Both the position numbers and the translations under genes were made by a program. 64,000 bases of DNA from positions 1 to 64,000 of the forward strand of contig NZ_WINI01000006.1 in NCBI RefSeq assembly GCF_009497155.1, read 5' to 3'. Shown one piece after another: positions 19,962-28,201 of the stretch. Origin of the DNA: Glaciimonas soli. GTDB taxonomy: Bacteria; Pseudomonadota; Gammaproteobacteria; Burkholderiales; Burkholderiaceae_D. The notes under the pieces were generated by a model that did not search any database, was not told where the DNA came from, and saw nothing but the letters and a program-made list of their open reading frames with translations. Numbering within the stretch: position 1 is the first letter of the stretch; each line of letters begins with the position of its first letter.

Positions 19962-20183
19962 ATGTTCAAAATTAACAAAACCATTGTGGCAATTTTAATT
20001 GCTGGTACATCGGTGCTTGCTGCGGCAGGTTCTGCAGAAGCGTCAAACCAGGGGATGCATCGCGTTGGCGGTCATGGTCCGCACGGAAAAGGCAGTCATT
20101 ATGTCAAGTCATACCATCGCAATGGCATGCATATCGTAGGTGGCCACGGTCCGCATCATAAAGGCGGCCATATGGTCAAGTAA
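19962..20183 (+). CDS. His/Gly-rich secreted peptide, 73 residues (copy A)
   Basis: A Sec signal (KTIVAILIAGTSVLAAAG, cleavage near AEA-SN) is followed by a mature part of about 45 residues with two copies of a GMH(R/I)VGGHGPH unit joined by KGSHYVKSYHRN. About a fifth of mature residues are His, suggesting Ni, Cu or Zn binding in the periplasm; this is inference from composition. GGGAGATAACA precedes the ATG. The paralogue at 34166 differs at few positions. I know no named family for it. Confidence 0.75.
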   Translation: MFKINKTIVAILIAGTSVLAAAGSAEASNQGMHRVGGHGPHGKGSHYVKSYHRNGMHIVGGHGPHHKGGHMVK

Positions 20184-20191
20184 TCCGAATA

Positions 20192-20227
20192 CGAATAATG
20201 CAGACATGACCATGTTTGCATTATTCG
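20192..20227 (+). terminator. Long hairpin after His-rich peptide (copy A)
   Basis: cgaataatgca pairs perfectly with tgcattattcg, and the pairing continues inward through acatg/catgt with one G-T pair. There is no U-run, but it sits just after the stop codon. The matching hairpin at 34396-34431 retains pairing despite base changes. Confidence 0.6.
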
Positions 20228-20315
20228 CTTCGTCGTACGCTCTTGCCCTATGCATTGCAAGAGCCGTAGCGCAGAGAATTTTACATCTATAACATTCCGC
20301 TTAACGAAGTCAAAT

Positions 20316-20886
20316 GCGTATAAGGTCGATTCTCTCAACAATGGACAGAAAAAGTAGGCATAAACAGATGGCGTCGTGCCGGTAATCCATTTCACCACTC
20401 TTAGCACGCAGTTCGTCATCGCCATGATTGATTATGCCGATGGCTAGGTATTTATACTTCCCTTTTTCTGCATTGCAATTGTTAAACGTGCCACGACCAC
20501 GAGTGATACGCGCCACCTAACACTTGCCGATCAAATCATCCACATCGTCGAGCCAGAGAAAAACAAGGCACAGCGGAAATGACATCCTTTTTCTACACCC
20601 TTCTCAAACTTCCAGATATGCCCTGCCTTCGCATCGAAGAGCTACTGCCATCTGAACTAAATAATCATTGAAGGTTACTACGGGCCTCTACAAACCCACT
20701 ATCAGGCACACAATTACGACAACCAAGATCTACTCGCAACACTCACAAACGCGAGTAATGGGCATAATGAATCAAGTCGATAACTCTAACTGCCGACACA
20801 CTATCAATGCTTAATTTATGAGTGCACCGGCTCGTACACTACGAATGCATTTACGGCCGGTGCATTTGCGAAAAATTACATGTTGA
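20316..20886. other. Intergenic, no gene recognised
   Basis: Begins where similarity between the two cassette copies ends. Open frames here are short and lack domains, signals or ribosome-binding sites. Possibly debris of older insertions. Confidence 0.5.
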
Positions 20887-21009
20887 TCAGCGGTGATGAT
20901 GATGATAGTGGTGGTGCTTTACAGGATGATGGTGGTGATGGAAGGGCTGCGCTTGCGCGAACGGCGTAAATGCTAGCATGAGTGCTGCGATACCAAGTAG
21001 TTTTTTCAT
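20887..21009 (-). CDS. Small His-rich secreted peptide, 40 residues
   Basis: A minus-strand frame of 41 codons encodes a clean Sec signal (MKKLLGIAALMLAFTPFAQA) followed by a 20-residue mature part that is two thirds His (QPFHHHHHPVKHHHYHHHHR). The codons alternate CAC and CAT, so it is not a simple trinucleotide expansion. It is probably exported to the periplasm and binds transition metals, similar in idea to the His/Gly peptide 700 bases away. The ribosome-binding site is weak (AAGAA). Because of its length it is easily missed by gene finders. Confidence 0.7.
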   Translation of the reverse strand: MKKLLGIAALMLAFTPFAQAQPFHHHHHPVKHHHYHHHHR

Positions 21010-21310
21010 TTTCAATTCTTAGAATGGTTGAGTTTCACAATCCGCATTTTTTTCAGCGGTAGCTTTAAAACGCCGCTGGAGATATTCAGTTGACAGCTAA
21101 TACAAGCCGTTACAAACCAATACGCATGTGAACCCGGCATACGGTCAGGCGGCTGCGCAAGAAGTTGTTTTTATGTGAGCGTCGGTACATTAATCTCTGT
21201 CACAAAAAGTTAGGATTTTATGGGAGGAAACTGGACACGCCTGAGCACTGACGATTAGCGCAATGCGTTAAATTGCCGCCCGCTCGCCCTCTCGGCAACA
21301 GACAAGACCG
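21010..21310. other. Intergenic, no gene recognised
   Basis: About 300 bases upstream of the His-rich peptide and downstream of the FAH gene. It should hold the peptide's promoter; no convincing -35/-10 pair or operator was found. Confidence 0.4.
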
Positions 21311-22171
21311 TTAATCAAGCAAGGCCTCGTTCCATGTGTGAACAATTTGCTGTTGCTCGCCTAGTTTCTCGATACCAAGTCGCACGACATCGCCATTTTT
21401 CAGAAAGACTGGTGGCTTCTGTCCCATTCCTACTCCCGGGGGTGTACCAGTTGAAATAATGTCGCCAGGATAAAGTGTAGTAAATTGACTGATGTAATGC
21501 ACTAAAAATGCGACATTAAAAATCATCGTTTTGGTGGTGCCGTTCTGACAGCGCTTGCCATTTACGTCCAGCCACATGGAAAGGTTTTGTGGATCACCAA
21601 CTTCGTCGGCTGTAACCAGCCAAGGACCCACCGGCCCAAAGGTGTCGCAGCCTTTGCCCTTATCCCAGGTCCCACTGCGCTCAATCTGGTATTCGCGCTC
21701 GGATACGTCATTAACCACCGCATATCCAGCGATATGGCTAAGCGCATTCTCCTCCTTGACATAGCGCGCTTTGCTGCCAATGATCACGCCCAACTCAACT
21801 TCCCAGTCGGTCTTAAGGGAATTCTTAGGCATGACGATTGGATCGTTCGGACCGCCAAAGCAACATGACCATTTATTAAACAACACTGGCTCGACCGGCA
21901 CCGCCAGGCCCGATTCGGCTGCGTGGTCGATATAATTAAGTCCAACGCATACAAATTTACCAAGACCAGTAAATGGCGTTCCGATGCGCTGTGGGGTTGT
22001 TATCTCCGGCAACGTAGACAGATCGAGTGCGCGCAATTTATCCAAACCTTCCGGTGACAATACTTCCGGGGTGATATCACTAATGATTGATGACAGATCG
22101 CGAATCTTGCCACTTGCGTCAATCGCTGCTGGCTTTTCCTGGCCCTTGGGGCCGTGACGTAATAATTTCAA
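21311..22171 (-). CDS. Fumarylacetoacetate hydrolase family protein (first of two)
   Basis: 286 residues: a short N-terminal domain (1-70) and the FAH catalytic fold. Landmarks are KFVCVGLNYIDHAAESG, the acidic metal ligands in DWEVELGVIIG, the ligand Asp in VVNDVSERE, KGCDTFGPVGPWL and GDIISTGTPPGVG. Length and layout match members annotated as 2,4-diketo-3-deoxy-L-fuconate hydrolase or ureidoglycolate lyase-like. The enzyme needs Mg2+ or Mn2+ and cleaves or hydrates a diketo acid; the exact substrate cannot be told. It is the last gene of a minus-strand run with a second FAH gene and a dienelactone hydrolase, pointing to breakdown of a ring-cleavage or sugar-acid product. Confidence 0.88.
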   Translation of the reverse strand: MKLLRHGPKGQEKPAAIDASGKIRDLSSIISDITPEVLSPEGLDKLRALDLSTLPEITTPQRIGTPFTGLGKFVCVGLNYIDHAAESGLAVPVEPVLFNKWSCCFGGPNDPIVMPKNSLKTDWEVELGVIIGSKARYVKEENALSHIAGYAVVNDVSEREYQIERSGTWDKGKGCDTFGPVGPWLVTADEVGDPQNLSMWLDVNGKRCQNGTTKTMIFNVAFLVHYISQFTTLYPGDIISTGTPPGVGMGQKPPVFLKNGDVVRLGIEKLGEQQQIVHTWNEALLD

Positions 22172-22285
22172 AATATGCTCCTGTTGCTGATGCGTATATG
22201 TGGAATTTAATATCTCTTTAAAGCCCCTACAAATAAATGATGATTAGATTTATTGTTTGAAAATACGTCGTACTAAGTAGAACGA

Positions 22286-22972
22286 CTAAGTCAGACGTAT
22301 CTTCAGTCCGCTCACGCCTTCAACACTACCGTCAAGCACGTCGCCTTTTACCACTGCCGCAACACCCGATGGCGTACCGGTAAAAATCAAATCGCCCGCA
22401 CGTAATTCGAAGTAAGTAGAAAGATGGGCTATGGTTTCGGCAATGCTCCAAATCATTTGACCAATATCACCTTGTTGTCGTACCTGACCGTTCACGACAA
22501 GTTGAATACTGCCTTTCGTCTTAAGGTCTGAGGCAGGGTGAATCGATGAGATTGGTGCAGAATAATCAAAACCTTTACCGGTAGACCAAGGGCGGCCTTG
22601 TTTTTTAGCCTCTCCCTGCAAATCACGGCGCGTCATGTCGAGACCAACAGCGTAACCAAAAATATGGTTTGCCGCATCTGCAGCGAGAATATTTTTGCCA
22701 CCACTCTTCAGGGCAACGACTAATTCAATTTCATGATGCAAATCTTGTGTGCGCGATGGATAAGGCATTTCACCGACGCTGCCATTTGCCACGGGTAAAA
22801 CCGCATCGGCTGGCTTCATAAAAAAGAATGGCGCTTCGCGCTCGCTATGTCCCATCTCCTTCGCATGTTCGGCGTAATTACGGCCTACGCAGTAAATGCG
22901 ATGCACTGGAAAAAGTGTGTCGCTACCATCAATCGGGACAACTGCTTGTTGTGGGGGAAAGGCGAATTGCAT
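22286..22972 (-). CDS. Fumarylacetoacetate/fumarylpyruvate hydrolase family protein
   Basis: 228 residues. The start at 22972 follows ACGGAGATTTTT; the longer frame to 23029 has no such site. Motifs are HRIYCVGRNYAEHAKEMG, metal ligands in HHEIELVVAL, GLDMTRRDLQ, GKGFDYSAPI and FTGTPSGVA. The short length without the N-terminal domain matches fumarylpyruvate hydrolase (gentisate pathway) and its relatives, which split fumarylpyruvate into fumarate and pyruvate. No gentisate dioxygenase is visible nearby, so the assignment stays at family level. It is downstream of the dienelactone hydrolase by 87 bases. Confidence 0.87.
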   Translation of the reverse strand: MQFAFPPQQAVVPIDGSDTLFPVHRIYCVGRNYAEHAKEMGHSEREAPFFFMKPADAVLPVANGSVGEMPYPSRTQDLHHEIELVVALKSGGKNILAADAANHIFGYAVGLDMTRRDLQGEAKKQGRPWSTGKGFDYSAPISSIHPASDLKTKGSIQLVVNGQVRQQGDIGQMIWSIAETIAHLSTYFELRAGDLIFTGTPSGVAAVVKGDVLDGSVEGVSGLKIRLT

Positions 22973-23059
22973 AAAAATCTCCGTAGTTAAACTGAGTGAG
23001 CTGGCATGGTGAAAGAATTTGTCATGCATGGGAATCCATGCATGACCAGATGCCAGTGC

Positions 23060-23758
23060 TTAGAGATGTTCGGCGAGGAACGTCAGTGTCCGCCCTGTCG
23101 CAAGCGCAGCAGCGCGCTGGTTATACATGTTGATACGGCCCCAGCAGTTGAAACCATGATTGGTACCTGGGTAGTCGAAAAAGATCGCATTCGTCTTTTC
23201 TGTAAACGCAGCTTTCACCGATACAACCTTATCCTGTGTGATGTGACTATCGTTGGATGCATAGTGGAACAAGATGGGTTGCGTAATTCGGTCAACGAGT
23301 TCCAGATGCTGATCAATACCACCACCGTAAAAACTGACTGCTACATCGACGTCACTCAGCGCTGCAGCGCGGTAGGCAAGTTGACCGCCTAAACAATATC
23401 CTAACGTAGCGACCTTTCCTTCTAACTCAGGAAGATTACGTAATGCTGCAACAGCATCCACCACATCTGCCGTCGCCTGGGCAGTATCGAGTTTCTGATA
23501 GAACCCAAACGCTTGAGCGCTGCCGCTCTCGTCGTAAGCTAGATCAACACGTGGCGACAAACGCCAGAATATGTCCGGTGCTAACACGACGTAACCCGCC
23601 AAAGCGTATTGGTCTGCTACTGCGCGGATATGTGTATTGACACCCCAGATCTCTTGCAACAGGACAATACCTGGTCCTTTGCCGCTCGGTGGCAAAGATA
23701 GATAGCCGCTAAATCCGTTAGCGCCTGCGGTCGGGATATCGATCCAATGTCCGTTCAT
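23060..23758 (-). CDS. Dienelactone hydrolase family protein
   Basis: 232 residues, the full length of the family. The alpha/beta-hydrolase triad is Cys in GYCLGG (about residue 120), Asp in ASNDSHI and His in GTNHGF, which is the classical dienelactone hydrolase arrangement with Cys as nucleophile. The neighbouring LLQEIWGVN motif is also typical (the Glu that activates the Cys). In chloro- or hydroxy-catechol pathways the enzyme opens dienelactone to maleylacetate. It is the first gene of the DLH-FAH-FAH run on the minus strand, with no linked regulator or dioxygenase in view. Confidence 0.92.
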   Translation of the reverse strand: MNGHWIDIPTAGANGFSGYLSLPPSGKGPGIVLLQEIWGVNTHIRAVADQYALAGYVVLAPDIFWRLSPRVDLAYDESGSAQAFGFYQKLDTAQATADVVDAVAALRNLPELEGKVATLGYCLGGQLAYRAAALSDVDVAVSFYGGGIDQHLELVDRITQPILFHYASNDSHITQDKVVSVKAAFTEKTNAIFFDYPGTNHGFNCWGRINMYNQRAAALATGRTLTFLAEHL

Positions 23759-23936
23759 TTTTTACTCCTTTAGTTTTAATGTAAAAAGCAGCGCCGGTTA
23801 ATACCGACGTCCGCGTCGAGCGATATTAGCTGTTGGCGCGCACCGTAGATTGACCACCCGTGTGGAAGTGATTTGTAACTATAAAACAATACTCAAAAAA
23901 TACCATTCGCCTCCCTTCTAGCGATGCTCTCAACAC

Positions 23937-23968
23937 AAAAAAACCCGCAAACCTTTCGGCAGCGGGCT
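23937..23968 (-). terminator. Rho-independent terminator, minus strand
   Basis: Read on the minus strand, cccgc-tgcc-gaaa-ggtt-t-gcggg forms a stem capped by a GAAA tetraloop and is followed by seven T. It would stop transcription arriving from the right, shielding the hydrolase operon from the mobile-element patch. Confidence 0.7.
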
Positions 23969-23986
23969 AAGTACTTAGGGGAAGAC

Positions 23987-24084
23987 GAAATACAGAAAAC
24001 GAAATACAGAAAACGAAATACAGAAAACGAAATACAGAAAACGAAATACAGAAAACGAAATACAGAAAACGAAATACAGAAAAC
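23987..24084 (+). repeat. 14-bp tandem repeat, seven copies
   Basis: Seven perfect head-to-tail copies of gaaatacagaaaac. There is no open reading frame through it and no spacer variation, so it is a simple minisatellite, not a CRISPR array. Copy number may vary between strains. Confidence 0.95.
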
Positions 24085-24108
24085 GAAAAACTAAATGCAG
24101 ATTAATTT

Positions 24109-24551
24109 TAGTCCGCATTCAAATGAATGACAATATGTTAATTAATGTTAATTACCATTTATCGCACAAAGACACCATTGTTAACAATTCCATTGTCAGT
24201 ACCCGGCGCGTCTGATCGCCACCCGCTCATTCGGGTAGTCGTCCCGGCAATCAGTATGCAGAACAATTTTCTATCGGCGACATCGTCGTCGCAGTAATGG
24301 CAATGCCAATCTGCTTCGAGCTGCGGCCTCTTACGTGCATGTGCCATGGCTATTCAATCCCTTGCCAGCGTATATCAGGAGGGATTAACGAATAAGCTCG
24401 CAAAAAAAAAACGGCGCATCATTACCCGGCCCGGCCTTTACTTGGTTTCAGTGCAACCAATCAAGCGTCGACGCGAGATGCACTGCTACGCCATCTGGGA
24501 AATTTTTAATAGACACTTCATTTGAAGCATCATTTTTTCGGATATTAAAAG
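24109..24551 (+). repeat. 440-bp direct repeat, left copy
   Basis: Matches 25009-25450 at about nine bases in ten, with an exact 900-base offset at the start. It contains the 62-codon frame at 24159-24347 and ends at the IS5-family debris. Confidence 0.9.
24159..24347 (-). CDS. Possible small protein, 62 residues
   Basis: Not recognised. The sequence starts MAHARKRPQLEADWHCHYCDDDVADRKLFC. It is Cys/His-containing (HCHYC) at residues 15-19 but has no clear finger. The duplicate at 25116-25247 keeps the first 39 residues with conservative changes and then stops early, giving mild support for coding. There is no good ribosome-binding site. Confidence 0.35.
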   Translation of the reverse strand: MAHARKRPQLEADWHCHYCDDDVADRKLFCILIAGTTTRMSGWRSDAPGTDNGIVNNGVFVR

Positions 24552-24703
24552 TATCGCAACGCTCAACAATCCGGCCTAATAAACTCCCTAGCTCTTGATT
24601 ATTGACGAATTGTTGCGCCAGGCTATGTATCGCAACGCTCAACAATCCGGCCTAATAAACTCCCTAGCTCTTGATCATTGACGAATTGTTGCGCCAGGCT
24701 ATG
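24552..24703 (+). repeat. 76-bp tandem duplication in IS5 debris
   Basis: tatcgcaacgctcaacaatc begins two consecutive 76-base copies (24552-24627 and 24628-24703) that differ at one base. It duplicates the 3' end of the transposase fragment. Confidence 0.9.
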
Positions 24704-24976
24704 CCAGATTTTCTGGTTGCTCCAACGATAGAAACGTATGTAAATGCTTCTCCATGCCCCATATTGCTTCGGCATTTGACGCCATGCAGCGTGATTCACT
24801 ACTACCCACACTACGGCATCCATGAACAGACGCGCACCATTCTGGTGATAATTTATTTCGATTACTTCCGACAACATCAGATCCACTTTCTGCCATTGTT
24901 CATCCGTCATTTGACCTTTGTATTTCAACATATCAGTCCGTCCGATAATTTCGTTGCGAAATGGCATTACTACCAA
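24623..24976 (-). pseudogene. IS5-family transposase N-terminal fragment (DUF4096)
   Basis: About 100 residues matching the N-terminal domain of IS5-type transposases: MTDEQWQKVDLML, NGARLFMDAVVWV and WRSIYIRFYRW. No catalytic DDE half follows, and the 3' end is scrambled by the 76-bp duplication. It lies between the two 440-bp direct repeats. Confidence 0.75.
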
Positions 24977-25008
24977 TGTGTATAGTCAGTTCTTCGATCT
25001 GAAAATTG

Positions 25009-25450
25009 TAGTCCGCATTTAAATAGATGACAATATGTTAATTAATGTTAATTGCCATTTACCGCACAAAGACACCATTGTTAACGATTCCATTGTCAGC
25101 ACCCGGCGCGCCTGATCACCTCCCGCTCCTTCTGGTAGTCGTCCCGGCAATCAGCATGCAGAACAATTTTTTATCGGCGACATCGTCGTCGCAGTAATGG
25201 CGATGCCAATCTGCTTCGAGCTGCGGCGTCCTACGTGCATGTGCCATGGCTATTCAATCCCTTGCCCGCGTACGTCAAGAGGGATTAACGGATAAGGCGC
25301 AAAAAAAGCCGGCGTATCATTACCCGGCCCGGCCTTTACTTGGTTTCAGTGCTACCGATCAAGCGTTGATGCGAGATGCACCGCTACGCCATCTGGGAAA
25401 TTTTTAATAGACACTCCATTTGAAGCATCATTTTTTTGGGATAATAAAAG
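25009..25450 (+). repeat. 440-bp direct repeat, right copy
   Basis: Second copy of the sequence at 24109-24551. It ends exactly where the IS110-element terminal repeat begins. Confidence 0.9.
25116..25247 (-). CDS. Possible small protein, 43 residues (paralogue)
   Basis: Shortened duplicate of the frame at 24159-24347, starting MAHARRTPQLEADWHRHYCD and ending at an earlier TGA. The Cys/His cluster is partly lost (HRHYC). Probably non-functional if the first copy is a gene at all. Confidence 0.25.
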   Translation of the reverse strand: MAHARRTPQLEADWHRHYCDDDVADKKLFCMLIAGTTTRRSGR

Positions 25451-25539
25451 GGCTTTAATGGAATGGACGCCCTCTTTCAAAACGGCATCGAAGTGCCAAA
25501 ATAGCGGGAATATCTCGCTTAACTGAAAGGAGCGTCCAT
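25451..25539 (+). repeat. IS110-linked copy of the 101-bp palindromic repeat
   Basis: ggctttaatggaatggacg through gcgtccat matches the two solo elements at 37045 and 56298, but at 25540 it runs into the transposase start instead of the second terminal repeat. The inner part holds the agcggg..cccgct-type hairpin. Confidence 0.85.
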
Positions 25540-26852
25540 CATGAAGATTACTACGATAGGCATCGATTTAGCAAAAACCGTTTTTCAGATTCATGGCGTA
25601 GATAGTCATGGCAAAACGGTATTGCGCAAGAAGTTAGATCGCTCCAGGATGCTGGAATTTTTTATCAAATTGGAACCGTGTTTGATCGGGATGGAAGCTT
25701 GCGGCAGTGCGCATTATTGGGCACGCAAGCTAGTAGAGATGGGACATACCGTCAAATTGATGGCACCACAATTTGTTAAACCCTACGTGAAGACGAATAA
25801 AAATGATGTTGCCGATGCAGAAGCCATCTGCGAAGCGGTTAGCCGGCCTAATATGCGTTTTGTTCCGATCAAGACAGAGTTGCAGCAAGCAGTATTGTCA
25901 TTACATCGGGTACGTCAAGGCTTTGTTAGAGCACGAACAGCGCAATGTAATCAGATTCGTGGGTTGCTCTCTGAGTTCGGTGTCATTATTGCACCGGGTA
26001 GAACAAGTATTGCCAAGCGACTTCCAGAGATAATGGAAAGAACGGACCTTCCTGGCAGTTTCCGTCATTTGTTGCAACGTTTGTATGACCAGCTAAAAGG
26101 GTTGGATCAGCAGATAGATGAGATGGATGCCAACATCGAGCAATGGCATCGAGAATCAGAGGTCAGTCGTAAGCTGACGGAAATTCCTGGAATTGGTCCC
26201 ATTACCGCGACAGCCTTATTAGCGTCGATAGGTGATGCCAAGAATTTCAAAAATGGTCGCCAGCTAGCGGCATGGCTGGGATTAGTACCAAGACAGCATT
26301 CTAGTGGTGGCAAGTCGGTGCTACTGGGCATCAGCAAGCGTGGCGACACGTATCTACGCACACTACTGATTCACGGCGCGCGTGCGGTGATCCGCTTTGC
26401 CGATAGTAAGCCCTCGAACTGTTGGATTAACAAACTGCTCGCGCGTAAGAACAAGAATGTGGCCGCCGTAGCGCTGGCAAATAAGAATGCACGCATTGTG
26501 TGGGTGCTATTGACGCAACAAGAACAACGATTCCGTCCTGATTATGTTCCTGCTGTTGCAGCATAATCAGGACGGCTGAGATAACGATTTATCGCCACAA
26601 CAATGATGACGTAAAGAGGAGAACTCACACCGGTTGCGCAGGCAAGAATGACGTGATGGCAAAATTGGTTAGACCGTGGTTGAGAAAACCTGATGTGCAA
26701 CATGCGCTTTGAGCGCGCCGCTTTGATAAGGACTCGACCAGCAAATTCCATCAGGGACAGAGAAATATTTCTCATATAAAGTCCGGATATATGGCCGCAA
26801 TCTTTCCTTTCTGCTATTCACCGATTTAAGGCTTGGCAAACTGAGGGCGTCC
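25465..26852 (+). mobile_element. IS110 family (IS1111-group) insertion sequence
   Basis: About 1.39 kb. ggacgccctc (25465-25474) and gagggcgtcc (26843-26852) form a perfect 10-bp inverted repeat at the ends, as in the IS1111 group; longer 21-bp arms are implied by the solo elements. One transposase gene fills it. The 277 bases after the transposase could hold a bridge RNA as known for IS110 elements, but I could not fold it. The right end abuts a truncated IS5 end. Confidence 0.8.
25541..26566 (+). CDS. IS110-family transposase (IS1111 group)
   Basis: 341 residues, full length. The RuvC-like DEDD domain starts IGIDLAKTVFQIHGVD (first Asp), includes GMEACGSAHYWA (Glu) and KNDVADAEAI (Asp pair). 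The C-terminal transposase_20 domain shows IPGIGPITATALLASIGDAKNFKNGRQLAAWLGLVPRQ (seen in parts) with the catalytic Ser region after SSGGK. No frameshift or stop, so it may be active. GAAAGGAGCGTCC precedes the ATG. Confidence 0.95.
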   Translation: MKITTIGIDLAKTVFQIHGVDSHGKTVLRKKLDRSRMLEFFIKLEPCLIGMEACGSAHYWARKLVEMGHTVKLMAPQFVKPYVKTNKNDVADAEAICEAVSRPNMRFVPIKTELQQAVLSLHRVRQGFVRARTAQCNQIRGLLSEFGVIIAPGRTSIAKRLPEIMERTDLPGSFRHLLQRLYDQLKGLDQQIDEMDANIEQWHRESEVSRKLTEIPGIGPITATALLASIGDAKNFKNGRQLAAWLGLVPRQHSSGGKSVLLGISKRGDTYLRTLLIHGARAVIRFADSKPSNCWINKLLARKNKNVAAVALANKNARIVWVLLTQQEQRFRPDYVPAVAA

Positions 26853-27900
26853 GTATATGTTGCACAAATCAAAAGCTATCCGCAATATCCCCATACCCAC
26901 AAACTCAGGACACACGAATGGTGTCAGGCGTACCTAATCGCGTGAAGCGATTGAGGATAGCTACACGCACTTGCAGCTCTGCTACCTGACGTTCAAGCTC
27001 TCTGGCCATCACGCGCTCACCCAATAATTTGAAACAACGCATTTTAGTTTCAACCAGACTACGGCGGTGATAGCCGCTCCATTTTTTCCACAACGTTCGA
27101 CCCAAATATCGCGTAGCGCGTAAGGTTTCATTTCGTGCTTTAGCACCTGCCTTATTCTCTTTCCAACACTGCGCATTCTTGCGCGTAGGTATGACCGCTG
27201 CAGCATTGCGAGTCGCAATCGCGGCATGGCAGCCTTTGATGTCATAAGCGCCATCACCACTGACAGCCCAGATGGTTTCGCTCACTGGGATTTGTTTGAG
27301 TAATTCCGGTAACATAGGTGCATCACCAACACCGTTATCGGTAATTTCTATCGCGCGTATTTCCATCGTTTGAGCATCAATGCCCAGATGCACTTTACGC
27401 CATTGCCGTCTATATTCAGTGCCGTGCTTCTTGGTTTTCCATTCGCCTTCACCCAGCATTTTGATGCCAGTACTATCGACTAATAAATGTAAGCCACCTC
27501 CACTGCTGCGACGCGGAATGACTACAGTTAAATGTTTTTGTCGCCGACATACCGTGCTGTAATCTGGTACTTGCCAATCCAATTTGGCCAGCTGTAAAAG
27601 GCTTTGTACAAAACCAATTGCCTGTCGCAATGCTAGACCAAATAGCCCTTTGATCGTCAAACAAAACTGAATCGCCGCATCGCTAAATTTTTGTATGCGA
27701 CCACGTTTGCCTTCTGCTTGACCATGCCATTGCATATTGTTGTCTAACCATACATGCAATGAACCGCGATTTTTTAATGCAGCGTTGTATTGTTTCCAGT
27801 TGGTCGTACGATATTTGGTAGGAGCAGGTTTTGTCATGTCATCAGTTTACGCATCAAGATCAAATTCGTCATTATGAAATCCGATTTGTGCAACAAAGCC
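26853..27900 (-). mobile_element. IS5 family (IS903-like) insertion sequence, copy 1
   Basis: About 1.05 kb. The right terminal repeat gatttgtgcaacaaagcc is at 27883-27900. The left one is missing its outer five bases (tgttgcacaaatc remains at 26858-26870), where it meets the IS110 end. It truncates bioB on its right side. Confidence 0.85.
26905..27837 (-). CDS. IS5-family transposase, copy 1
   Basis: 310 residues, full length. DDE catalytic residues are visible as [16 protein letters not shown] and RSLVETKM (the Y..R..VE motif of the IS4/IS5 superfamily). It is uninterrupted. The sister protein at 39056-39988 is about nine tenths identical by eye. Confidence 0.95.
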   Translation of the reverse strand: MTKPAPTKYRTTNWKQYNAALKNRGSLHVWLDNNMQWHGQAEGKRGRIQKFSDAAIQFCLTIKGLFGLALRQAIGFVQSLLQLAKLDWQVPDYSTVCRRQKHLTVVIPRRSSGGGLHLLVDSTGIKMLGEGEWKTKKHGTEYRRQWRKVHLGIDAQTMEIRAIEITDNGVGDAPMLPELLKQIPVSETIWAVSGDGAYDIKGCHAAIATRNAAAVIPTRKNAQCWKENKAGAKARNETLRATRYLGRTLWKKWSGYHRRSLVETKMRCFKLLGERVMARELERQVAELQVRVAILNRFTRLGTPDTIRVS

Positions 27901-28188
27901 CAGCTGTATGGCACCGCGGCGCTCGATCCGTTTGAGTTCGTACGCACCATCGCGGTGGCCCGGATCACGATGCCGAAGGCACGGGTGCGCCTGTCGGCCG
28001 GACGACGTCAAATGGGTGAAGCGGTGCAGGCACTGTGTTTTCTGGCCGGTGCCAATTCGATCTTTTATGGCGACAAATTGCTAACTACCGGCAACCCCGA
28101 TGCCGAAGACGACCGTGCGCTGCTCGCCAAACTGGGCTTGCGTACCCGCGTCGGTGCAGTCGATGTGGACTGTAAACCGACATCGTAA
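27901..28188 (+). pseudogene. bioB: Biotin synthase C-terminal fragment
   Basis: The last 95 codons of bio[28 protein letters not shown], then [24 protein letters not shown] (seen in parts) and LLAKLGL. The Arg-rich RVRLSAGR strand and the GANSIFYG turn are diagnostic of the BioB TIM barrel end. All of the radical-SAM part is missing because the IS5 element ends immediately before it. A functional biotin synthase would have to be elsewhere. Confidence 0.92.
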
Positions 28189-28201
28189 TGTTGAGAAGAT
28201 A

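Larger units (their letters stand above)
16836..20315 (+). repeat. Duplicated cassette, copy A
   Basis: This block aligns from end to end with 28885-34519 in the same orientation: small unknown gene, SulP 3' remnant, GlsB-like gene, DUF937-OmpA gene and His-rich peptide gene with their spacers. The GlsB gene and its 3' flank are nearly identical between copies, while the OmpA genes are clearly diverged. Copy A lacks most of the SulP gene. Confidence 0.9.

Noticed and set aside
20520-20600. Short minus frame ending LWLDDVDDLIGKC
   Set aside because: Only about 22 codons with no partner or family; could be the tail of a lost gene, but this is not supportable.
23987-24084. Possible CRISPR array
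   Set aside because: Head-to-tail 14-bp units with no spacers.
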